Source of the DNA: Haloferax larsenii JCM 13917 | GTDB lineage: Archaea; Halobacteriota; Halobacteria; Halobacteriales; Haloferacaceae | Direction of reading: 5' to 3' | Assembly (NCBI RefSeq): GCF_000336955.1 | Contig: NZ_AOLI01000034.1 | Location: 8,823 to 53,862 of the forward strand | DNA length: 45,040 nucleotides | Notes under the pieces: model-generated | What the model saw: the letters and a program-made list of their open reading frames with translations, nothing else | Databases searched by the model: none | Told to the model about the DNA's origin: nothing | Made by a program: the position numbers and the translations under genes | In this document: in pieces, positions 38,994-45,040 of the stretch | Layout: every line of letters starts with the position of its first letter | How positions within the stretch are numbered: the first letter of the stretch is position 1

Positions 38994-39788
38994 TTAGTGC
39001 GGCTCCGCGATGCCCTGCACCCACACGATGCCGATGTGGATCGCGATGAGCGTCGTCACGACGAAGGGGAGCAGGAAGACGTGTAGGATGTACATACGCT
39101 GGAGCGTCGCCTGACTCAGCGTGAAGCCGCCGAACAGGAGCTGTGCGACCCACTCACCGGCGAGCGGAACGGACAGCGACATTTCGACGCCAATCTGACC
39201 GGCCCAGAAGGCCAGCTGGTCCCACGGCAGGAGGTACCCGGTGTACCCGAACACCATGGTCAGACTGATCAGGACGATGCCGAGCAGCCAGTTCAGTTCG
39301 CGCGGTTCCTTGTACGCGCCCGTGAAGTACACACGGAGCATGTGCAGGAACACTGCGGCGACCATGACTTGTGCCGCCCACCGGTGGACGGACCGGAGCA
39401 TGAAGCCGAACTGGAGGTCGCGCATGATGAATTCGATACTGTTGTAGGCCGTCGTCGGGTCACCCGATGTCGCCGGGGAGTAGTAGAACCCGAGGAGTGC
39501 ACCACTGATGGCTGCGACGACGTACGCGAGCGTCGAGAAGAGCCCGAGCGTGTACAGCGGGTACCAGTACCAGAACTTGTTGTCCAAGTTGTACTGCTCA
39601 GTGTGGCTCTTGGGCATCTGGAGGTTGACTCTGTAGTAGAGCGTCTCCAGCAGCTCGAGGTAGTCGACGATGCGAAGTCGCTTGTCGAGCCAGATGAGCG
39701 TGGTGAGGAAGGTGGCCTCGATTGGTGTGAGGTCCTTCTTCTTCATCCAGGCCTTGTGGTCGTGGTCGTCTTTGCGTTCGAGACTCAT
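38994..39788 (-). CDS. petB: cytochrome b N-terminal (b6-like) subunit
   Basis: A 264-residue diheme cytochrome b6-type subunit. Heme ligands are His135 and His149 in one helix and His236 and His251 in the other. The second pair is spaced by 14 residues, the spacing of cytochrome b6 and not mitochondrial cytochrome b (13). A conserved GYTGYLLPWD motif follows helix C. A charged 55-residue N-terminal extension precedes the first helix. It carries electrons across the membrane in the quinol:halocyanin-type oxidoreductase. It lies 3 bp after the upstream stop and 10 bp before petD, in one operon. Confidence 0.95.
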   Translation of the reverse strand: MSLERKDDHDHKAWMKKKDLTPIEATFLTTLIWLDKRLRIVDYLELLETLYYRVNLQMPKSHTEQYNLDNKFWYWYPLYTLGLFSTLAYVVAAISGALLGFYYSPATSGDPTTAYNSIEFIMRDLQFGFMLRSVHRWAAQVMVAAVFLHMLRVYFTGAYKEPRELNWLLGIVLISLTMVFGYTGYLLPWDQLAFWAGQIGVEMSLSVPLAGEWVAQLLFGGFTLSQATLQRMYILHVFLLPFVVTTLIAIHIGIVWVQGIAEPH

Positions 39789-39791
39789 GGT

Positions 39792-40178
39792 TTATCGCTT
39801 GTAGTAGGGGTACACCGCGCGCTTGACCTGTTCCCACGCGCCGTCACCGAGCGTGTTCCCGTCGACGTCCTCCTCGCGGACGTAGAGGTCTTCCCATTTG
39901 CGACGCCGCTTCTTGACGATCATGACGTCTGGGAGGAACTCCTTGCGGTACAGTGCGAGGATGAACGCGAGGTCCACGAAGATGACGGCGAGGATACCAC
40001 CGAGGAACATGTTACCCGTGTCCGTCAGGCCCCACCCGGAGACGAATCCGTAGGTGAAGAGGAAGACGAACACGACCTCGATAATCGTCAAGAGGACGAT
40101 TGCGATGGCCGCCGCAGTGCTCTCGCGTGCCGGTTCGTATCGGTGTATATCGCCGTACGTGCTTCCTGTCGAGGACAT
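39792..40178 (-). CDS. bc-cluster membrane protein (128 aa)
   Basis: A 128-residue protein with two transmembrane helices (AAAIAIVLLTIIEVVFVFLFTYG and MFLGGILAVIFVDLAFILAL) and a basic/Tyr-rich C-terminal tail (KKRRRKWEDLYVREED). From memory it is a DUF7318-type family. Its ATG overlaps the halocyanin stop by one base (TAATG) and its own stop lies 3 bp before petB, so it is translated together with both. It may anchor or dock the halocyanin to the cytochrome b core. That is inference from gene order only. Confidence 0.78.
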   Translation of the reverse strand: MSSTGSTYGDIHRYEPARESTAAAIAIVLLTIIEVVFVFLFTYGFVSGWGLTDTGNMFLGGILAVIFVDLAFILALYRKEFLPDVMIVKKRRRKWEDLYVREEDVDGNTLGDGAWEQVKRAVYPYYKR

Positions 40179-40834
40179 TATTCGCCACCTCCAGTGTTAC
40201 CCGTGTTGGGCGACTCGCCGTATTTCAGGATGTAGAACGTGTAGACGAGCGTGACGATGATTCCGAGGATGGTCGCCGACCCGACCCAGTGTGCCTGAAT
40301 CGGTACACCGAGTTCGTGAAGCTCCTTTCGTCCGCCACCGCCACCGACTTCGACGGTCGCGACGTCGCCGCCGACGGCGACTGCGCCCTTCATGTTGAGT
40401 GCTTTGTGTGGCGCACAGAAGTACTTCGAGATGCCAGCGTCACCCTCTTCGAAGGTGTACTCGTAGGTCGTTCCGGCTTCAGCGACTGCCGCGCCGGAGT
40501 CGAGGCTCGCGGGGCCTTCTTCCATCTTGACGTTGTGGCCACCGCCCTCGCCGGTCCATTCCCACGTCACTGTCGTTCCGGGGTCGATCCAGATGCCAGC
40601 CGGGGAGAACGCAAGTGCGCCACCGTTTCCGGAGGCACCAACCTCGATGGTGACTTCGCTTTGGCCGCGGAGGTCTTCGTAGCCTCCCTCGATACCGTCG
40701 AGCCAACCACCGAAGTCGGGTTGCACCTGCGCACCACCGCCGCCGCCTTCCTCTGAAGCCGCAGCGGTCCCGGCGGCAGCGGTCGCGGCGGCTGTGGCAC
40801 CGCCAGCCGTTCGGAGAAACTCCCGCCTTTTCAT
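40178..40834 (-). CDS. halocyanin-type blue copper protein of the bc cluster
   Basis: A 218-residue membrane-bound cupredoxin at the position where a Rieske protein would be expected in a bc operon. It has a Tat-like signal (KRREFLRTAGGA). The type 1 copper ligands are His100, Cys140, His143 and Met148. A Gly-rich hinge (GGGGG) and a C-terminal transmembrane helix (ATILGIIVTLVYTFYIL) follow. The copper domain is nearly identical to that of the stand-alone halocyanin at 24624-25253. It probably accepts electrons from the cytochrome b complex on the outer face. A GTTTAAG element about 28 bp upstream may be the promoter of the downstream genes. Confidence 0.92.
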   Translation of the reverse strand: MKRREFLRTAGGATAAATAAAGTAAASEEGGGGGAQVQPDFGGWLDGIEGGYEDLRGQSEVTIEVGASGNGGALAFSPAGIWIDPGTTVTWEWTGEGGGHNVKMEEGPASLDSGAAVAEAGTTYEYTFEEGDAGISKYFCAPHKALNMKGAVAVGGDVATVEVGGGGGRKELHELGVPIQAHWVGSATILGIIVTLVYTFYILKYGESPNTGNTGGGE

Positions 40835-40918
40835 ACAGCCGTTCGTCAGGATGCCTCGCGCTTAAACCCACCGACTATGCCGTCACGGAGGGTGATTCGA
40901 GGACGCAAAGAAGAGCGG

Positions 40919-41749
40919 TTACTGCCCCTCAGAATGAGGGGTATCGTTCGTCGGCGACTCGACGAGCGGCTCTATTTCGGCGTCGTCGAATTCGGGAAGG
41001 AACGCTGGGCGCTCTCCTTCTTCGAGCCCGATGACGCGGAGACGGTCGCGGTACTCTTCGGCCCGGAATCGGTCGGACAAGCGCGCGTTCGCGACGACGA
41101 CAAAGAGGAAGATGCCGACGAGTAGGAAGCCGAAGCCAGCAATCGGCGCGGCGATTGTCTTCGGACTCGGAAGCCACGGCCACGACGCGATGAGTGCGAG
41201 CCCGCCGAGTACCTGTCCAAATGCGACGATTTGGAGCATCTTGTTCCCGAAGTCGCCCGTTCCCTGTGCGACTTCGTCGGGGGCGGGTAGTGTGACGTTC
41301 GCCGGCGCACTGTTGACCTCGAAATCGTCCATCGAACAGAGCGCGACCGTCGGTTTCACGTCACGGAGGACGGTTCCCTCGCCTTCGACGCTTCCGTCCG
41401 GGTAGACGACTGCGTACCCTTCGTCGGAGTACGCGAGAATCCGTGGCGCTCCGTCTTCGGTGACGCGTTCGAGGACGGCGAACACCTCGCGAATCGCGAC
41501 GCGGTAGCGAAGCTCTTCTTCGACGCGGTCGAGTAACTCCTCGCCGACAATCCACGAGTCGGGGTCGAAGGCGGCTTCCCACTCTTCGACGGACATCTCG
41601 GCCATATCGGCCGGGCCGAAGTTGTCGAAGTCGTACTTCGACTCCACCTCGCGGCGGAGTGCTTCGAGTTCGTCCTCGGACACCGCGTCGTCGACACCCG
41701 CCTCGGACGACTCGGGTCCCTCAGCCGGTGCGGAAGACGAATCTGCCAT
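40919..41749 (-). CDS. bc-cluster membrane protein with acidic N-terminal domain (276 aa)
   Basis: A 276-residue protein. The acidic soluble N-terminal part (~1-175) contains WEAAFDPDSWIVGEELLDRVEEELRY and RILAYSDEGYAVVYPDGSVEG. Two transmembrane helices follow (KMLQIVAFGQVLGGLALIASW and IAAPIAGFGFLLVGIFLFVVV), and then an acidic C-tail. From memory it is a DUF7319-type family. I used ATG 41749 (MADSSSAPAEG) over a much longer open frame with unsupported composition. It precedes the halocyanin by 84 bp on the same strand and probably belongs to the same cluster. Function is unknown, and a sensor or assembly role is only a guess. Confidence 0.78.
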   Translation of the reverse strand: MADSSSAPAEGPESSEAGVDDAVSEDELEALRREVESKYDFDNFGPADMAEMSVEEWEAAFDPDSWIVGEELLDRVEEELRYRVAIREVFAVLERVTEDGAPRILAYSDEGYAVVYPDGSVEGEGTVLRDVKPTVALCSMDDFEVNSAPANVTLPAPDEVAQGTGDFGNKMLQIVAFGQVLGGLALIASWPWLPSPKTIAAPIAGFGFLLVGIFLFVVVANARLSDRFRAEEYRDRLRVIGLEEGERPAFLPEFDDAEIEPLVESPTNDTPHSEGQ

Positions 41750-41905
41750 TGCCCGGGGTAAGTCCCACGAACCTAAACGTGTTCCGACCCGTGCGGGTCG
41801 CCACCGGCGTCTGTCTACCCGAATCGACTGCCAAAATTGGTCTAGCGCTCGAATGGGAATCACCGCATCGGTTCCTTTAGGCCGACCGGGTTCTAACGCC
41901 GGGCG

Positions 41906-42388
41906 ATGGCAGACGAGACGACCTTCGCGACGCTCGCCGCGGTCACCGTCACGGCCAGTCTTCCATTCTACCTCTACGGTGCGTGGATTATGATAGACGC
42001 CGAGACGGTGTCGTGGGACGTGCTCGTCTACCACCTGAAAATCATCTTCCCGGGACTCATCCTGAACACCGTCCCCGTCGTGACGTGGATGCTTCCCCGA
42101 CTGTTCGAACAACTGAGCGGCCTCACTGCTCTCCACGCTATCCTCGGATTACAGGCGTACGCGATGCTCGTGTTCGCGCTCACGGGTATCGTCCGTATCT
42201 TCCAAGTAAAGTGGAAAGCTGACCTGTATCGCGACCCCGACCAGGATATCGCTCTCGACGACCTCCACGAGAACATGGGTGCGTGGCGCGGGCGTCTCAG
42301 AGTCGGCGTCTTCGGCTACGTTATCTTCTGGTTCCTCGCGTGGATACTTGGTGTATACCGGTACGTGACGGGCTATATCCTAGTCTGA
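41906..42388 (+). CDS. bc-cluster-linked four-helix membrane protein (160 aa)
   Basis: A 160-residue membrane protein with four hydrophobic helices (FATLAAVTVTASLPFYLYGAW, LKIIFPGLILNTVPVVTWML, ALHAILGLQAYAMLVFALTG, VFGYVIFWFLAWILGVYRYVTG). Conserved His residues (YHLKIIF, TALHAILG, DLHENMG) could bind heme or metal. It is divergent from the acidic membrane protein, with 156 bp between the starts. From memory it matches a DUF7321-type family. It may be another accessory factor for respiratory electron transfer, but only the neighbourhood supports this. It is convergent with nth, with 20 bp between stops. Confidence 0.78.
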   Translation: MADETTFATLAAVTVTASLPFYLYGAWIMIDAETVSWDVLVYHLKIIFPGLILNTVPVVTWMLPRLFEQLSGLTALHAILGLQAYAMLVFALTGIVRIFQVKWKADLYRDPDQDIALDDLHENMGAWRGRLRVGVFGYVIFWFLAWILGVYRYVTGYILV

Positions 42389-42408
42389 CCCGAAAACTCC
42401 CCGCGAGG

Positions 42409-43092
42409 TCACCACTGTTCTGCGCTGGCGAGGTCTACGCTGTGGTCGAGTTTTGACGACGGACAGATGTCTTCGAGAACGCAGTCGTCGCAGTCTGGGT
42501 TGCGGGCGTCACAGACGGCGCGCCCGTGGCTGATGAACAGGTGGGTGAACTGCTGCCAGTCCGACTCGGGGACGACCGGCATGAGGTCTTCTTCGATGCG
42601 TTCGGGGTACTCCTCTTCGGTGAGGCCGAGTCGCCGCGAGAGTCGCTGGACGTGGGTGTCGACGACGATTCCCTCGACGATGTCGTGGCCGTGCTGGAGG
42701 ACGACGTTCGCGGTCTTACGGCCGACGCCGGCGAGGTCGGTCAGTTCGGACATCGTATCCGGCACCTCGCCGTCGTGTTTCTCGACGATGTCGGTGCAGG
42801 CGCTTCGGATGTACTTCGCCTTGTTGTTGTAGTAGGTGATGGAGTTGATGTCCTCGGCCAACTCGTCTTGGTCGGCGTCGGCGTACTCTTGGGGACCGTC
42901 GTACTTCTCGAACAACTCCGCTGTGACCTTGTTGACGCGCTCGTCGGTACACTGCGCGGAGAGCATGACTGCGATGAGGAGTTCGAGCCGGTTCGAGTAG
43001 GAAAGCGAGATGGTGGTGTCCGGGTACTCCTCGTACAATCTGTCGAGGACTTCCTCGGCTTGCGCCTCGCGGGAGTCGAGTGGCGTGCCCAT
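42409..43092 (-). CDS. nth: endonuclease III
   Basis: A 227-residue DNA glycosylase/AP lyase that removes oxidised pyrimidines. The helix-hairpin-helix LAGVGRKTANVVL carries the catalytic Lys126, and the catalytic Asp145 is in VVDTHVQRLSRRLGL. The C-terminal 4Fe-4S cluster has the canonical spacing C-x6-C-x2-C-x5-C (Cys194, 201, 204, 210). I used ATG 43092 (MGTPLDSREAQ). The open frame reaches 43257, but the extra 55 residues are low-complexity and overlap the divergent DUF998 gene. All essential residues are intact. Confidence 0.95.
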   Translation of the reverse strand: MGTPLDSREAQAEEVLDRLYEEYPDTTISLSYSNRLELLIAVMLSAQCTDERVNKVTAELFEKYDGPQEYADADQDELAEDINSITYYNNKAKYIRSACTDIVEKHDGEVPDTMSELTDLAGVGRKTANVVLQHGHDIVEGIVVDTHVQRLSRRLGLTEEEYPERIEEDLMPVVPESDWQQFTHLFISHGRAVCDARNPDCDDCVLEDICPSSKLDHSVDLASAEQW

Positions 43093-43231
43093 ACCAGTGG
43101 GTGCGACCGATTCGATTTCAGTTGTTCGGGTTGAGGCGGATGGTCGGCGGCCCCAATCGGTTCTCATCGACTGAGAGCCATCGCGTTCGAAGTTCTCTCT
43201 GCCGCGCGTCTGTACTAGTGAGGGAATACCC

Positions 43232-43921
43232 ATGACAAACTCGACACGACCACACACACAGGCGACACAGCACGCATCGGAGTCACGAGTCGTCTACGGC
43301 GTTGCTCGCCAGCGGTTCCTCGCTGGCGCGCTGTTGTTCCTCTTCGGACTCGTCGCCCTCATGGGAATCATCACCGCCGAGGCGTTCTATCCCGGGTACA
43401 ACGCCGGTGTACAGGAGATTAGCGACCTCGGAGCGACGAGACCACCGAACAGCGTCATCCTCCAGCCGTCCGCGTCGATTTTCAACACGACGATGATGGT
43501 CTCGGGCGTGCTCGCCCTCGCGGCGACGTACTTTGTACACCAGGCATTCCGTGACCGCGTGGTTACCGTCGCCCTCGGACTGCTCGGCCTCGGCGTCCTC
43601 GGCGTCGGTGTCTTCGACGGCAGCGAAGCCCCGATGCACGGGATATTCGCACTGCTGACGTTCTTCTCCGGCGCGGTGTCGGCAGTCGTCGCGTCCCGCG
43701 TAATCGAGACACCGTTCAAGTATCTCTCTGTCGCAGTTGGGGGATTCGTCCTCCTGCTTCTTGGGAGTCTCATCGTGTTGGGGCTGCTCGGTATCCCACA
43801 CCCACTGGCGTTCCTCGGGATGGGTGGCGTCGAACGGTACGTCGCGTATCCGACGCTCCTCTGGACGCTCGGGTTCGGTGGCTATCTGATGGCTCCGGTC
43901 CCCGAGCAGGACGCGGCGTGA
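43232..43921 (+). CDS. DUF998 family membrane protein
   Basis: A 229-residue protein with six to seven transmembrane helices. The segment after the first helix (FYPGYNAGVQEISDLGATRPPNS) is the signature of DUF998, a family of unknown function. Other conserved parts are SASIFNTTMMVSG and FDGSEAPMHG. Possible roles in lipid or membrane biology are not established. The ATG at 43232 starts after an acidic/Thr-rich N-terminus. It is divergent from nth and followed by a 45-codon gene on the same strand. Confidence 0.85.
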   Translation: MTNSTRPHTQATQHASESRVVYGVARQRFLAGALLFLFGLVALMGIITAEAFYPGYNAGVQEISDLGATRPPNSVILQPSASIFNTTMMVSGVLALAATYFVHQAFRDRVVTVALGLLGLGVLGVGVFDGSEAPMHGIFALLTFFSGAVSAVVASRVIETPFKYLSVAVGGFVLLLLGSLIVLGLLGIPHPLAFLGMGGVERYVAYPTLLWTLGFGGYLMAPVPEQDAA

Positions 43922-43973
43922 CGCCGCTTCTAGTTCCGGTGCTCGACGGTGCCCGCGCCGACGAAGACCAACG

Positions 43974-43980
43974 ATTTATC
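43974..43980 (+). promoter_or_regulatory. TATA-like box of the 45-codon membrane peptide gene
   Basis: ATTTATC, centred about 28 bp before ATG 44005. Confidence 0.5.
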
Positions 43981-44004
43981 ATTGACGACTGCGACACCCC
44001 AACC

Positions 44005-44142
44005 ATGTCTGCGATGGAACTCCCCGGTCGTCGTGAAGCGTGGCTGACCGCGGCAGCGACGCTCGGCGGGTACGGTCTCATCCTCGCCGGAATGTTCGTT
44101 GCCCTGTTCGTGCTCCCGTTTGTCGTCGTGACGGCGCTTTGA
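44005..44142 (+). CDS. 45-residue single-helix membrane peptide
   Basis: A 45-residue protein: a short amphipathic start (MSAMELPGRREAWL) and one or two closely spaced hydrophobic stretches (TAAATLGGYGLILAGMFVALFVLPFVVVTAL). The frame is open back to a GTG at 43918, but ATG 44005 is favoured by a TATA-like box 28 bp before it (43974-43980). Small haloarchaeal proteins of this type are common and mostly unstudied. No function can be assigned. It ends 10 bp before a pair of hairpins that probably terminate transcription. Confidence 0.6.
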   Translation: MSAMELPGRREAWLTAAATLGGYGLILAGMFVALFVLPFVVVTAL

Positions 44143-44145
44143 CAC

Positions 44146-44191
<46 letters not shown>

Positions 44192-44286
44192 GTCGTCGCT
44201 GACGGACACACCGCTCGTCGGTCACTGCTGGTGCTTAGTGTGTCGAGCCGGCTGAAAAGTCGATTGAGACGAGGGGAAGAATCCGG

Positions 44287-45003
44287 TTACGCGAACGCGC
44301 GCGAGATTTCTGCGCCGTCGTCTGCTTCCTTCTGAATCTTCTCCCAGGCAGAGACGAAGTCCTGCATGTAGATTTCCGTGCGGTCGTCGCGGATAGCGAA
44401 CATCCCGGCTTCCGTACAGACGGCCTTGATGTCGGCACCGGAGGCGTTCTCGGCCATCTCGGCGAGTTCCACGAAGTCGACGTCGTCGGAGACGTTCATC
44501 TTCCGGGTGTGAATCTGGAAGATTATCTCACGGCCGTCCTCGTTCGGCTTGGGCACCTCGATGAGGCGGTCGAACCGACCGGGGCGGAGGATAGCGGGGT
44601 CGAGCATGTCGAAGCGGTTGGTCGCTGCGATGATGCGGATGTTCCCGCGTTCGTCGAACCCGTCCATCTCCGCGAGGAGTTGCATCATGGTCCGCTGGAC
44701 CTCGGCGTCGCCGGAGGTTTTCGAGTCGGTCCGCTTCGACGCGATGGCGTCGATCTCGTCGATGAAGATGACTGCCGGTTCGTTCTCGCGAGCGACTTCG
44801 AACAGGTCGCGAACGAGCTTCGCGCCCTCACCGATGAACTTGTGCACCAGTTCGGACCCGGCCATCTTGATGAACGAGGCGTTGGTCTGGTTCGCGACGG
44901 CCTTCGCGAGCATCGTCTTCCCGGTGCCCGGCGGCCCATAGAGCAGGACGCCCGACGGCGGGTCGATACCGACCTTCTCGAACATCTCGGGGCGGTCGAG
45001 CGG
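44287..45003 (-). CDS. pan: proteasome-activating nucleotidase, C-terminal part
   Basis: About 238 residues of an AAA+ ATPase that unfolds proteins for the 20S proteasome. The N-terminal coiled coil and OB fold lie outside the contig. Present are Walker A (GPPGTGKT), Walker B ([11 protein letters not shown]), the pore-2/sensor region ([15 protein letters not shown]), sensor and Arg-finger region (ILRPGRFDR) and the C-terminal helical domain ([24 protein letters not shown]). Real sequence ends at the Pro codon at 45001-45003 ([12 protein letters not shown]). The residues before it (MYKRQ-type) come from the adapter. The C-terminus is RAFA, which lacks the classical HbYX (Leu-Tyr-Arg-like) tail used to dock on the 20S gate. 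Confidence 0.93.
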   Translation of the reverse strand, partial: PLDRPEMFEKVGIDPPSGVLLYGPPGTGKTMLAKAVANQTNASFIKMAGSELVHKFIGEGAKLVRDLFEVARENEPAVIFIDEIDAIASKRTDSKTSGDAEVQRTMMQLLAEMDGFDERGNIRIIAATNRFDMLDPAILRPGRFDRLIEVPKPNEDGREIIFQIHTRKMNVSDDVDFVELAEMAENASGADIKAVCTEAGMFAIRDDRTEIYMQDFVSAWEKIQKEADDGAEISRAFA

Positions 45004-45040
45004 CTGTCTCTTATACACATCTCTGATGGCGCGAGGGAGG
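45004..45040. other. Nextera adapter sequence, not genomic
   Basis: Bases 45004-45022 are CTGTCTCTTATACACATCT, the Tn5 mosaic-end used in Nextera libraries. Bases 45023-45040 match the rest of the early Nextera/454-compatible adapter. Translation across it gives the MYKRQ and MCIRDS strings known as adapter artefacts in protein databases. Confidence 0.97.

Noticed and set aside
42409-43257. Longer endonuclease III starting at 43257
   Set aside because: The additional 55 residues are low-complexity and overlap the divergent DUF998 gene. Family members start near 43092.
43918-44004. Upstream extension of the 45-residue membrane peptide
   Set aside because: A TATA-like box lies inside the extension and fits the ATG at 44005, so the extension is probably promoter DNA.

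Overview
This 45 kb window is a haloarchaeal chromosome contig, most likely Haloferax or a close relative. It is GC-rich and its proteins are very acidic. TATA boxes sit about 26-28 bp before many start codons, which implies leaderless transcripts. It carries glycerol-1-phosphate dehydrogenase for archaeal lipids, halocyanins, a proteasome-activating nucleotidase (PAN) and twin-arginine signal peptides. Both ends are assembly-limited. The left end starts inside a second copy of a cytochrome b C-terminal gene. The last 37 bases are Nextera adapter and not genome.

Layout. 1-1130: a truncated petD-like gene and two small membrane-anchored paralogs. 1204-7037: metG behind a structured leader region, a LiaF-like membrane protein, a DedA-like protein, mfnA and a CPBP protease. 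7038-12000: ppsA with a possible TrmB-type site, a J-domain protein, a winged-helix regulator and a metallophosphoesterase. 12046-15353: a cosB-cosT chemotaxis pair for compatible solutes. 15522-18066: a flavin oxidoreductase and a threonine-synthase-like protein that lacks the PLP lysine. 18145-20310: a DtxR/MntR-type regulator with its own palindrome, translationally coupled to a GDT1 manganese transporter, then a LysE-type exporter.

20383-29446: a Tat-exported hydrolase, egsA, a DUF420 protein, a glycosyltransferase, a stand-alone halocyanin, an M42 aminopeptidase, an MTH865-like protein, a possible GIY-YIG protein and an S9 peptidase. 29549-35899: an RDD protein, the B12-binding subunit of methylmalonyl-CoA mutase with MeaB, an alpha/beta hydrolase with a small membrane protein, a thiolase with its DUF35 partner, and an M28 peptidase. 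36009-36764: a degenerate NAD-kinase-like protein behind an 11-codon leader ORF. 36945-42388: the cytochrome b cluster (halocyanin, petB, petD and small membrane proteins; no Rieske gene). 42409-45003: nth, a DUF998 protein, a 45-residue membrane peptide and PAN.

The main functional units are respiratory electron transfer (petB/petD plus two halocyanins), manganese homeostasis (sirR plus GDT1), osmolyte sensing (cosB-cosT) and propionate/methylmalonyl-CoA metabolism. The most unusual pattern is a set of short imperfect tandem duplications close to stop codons at about nine places. No tRNA, rRNA, CRISPR array or intact transposon was seen.
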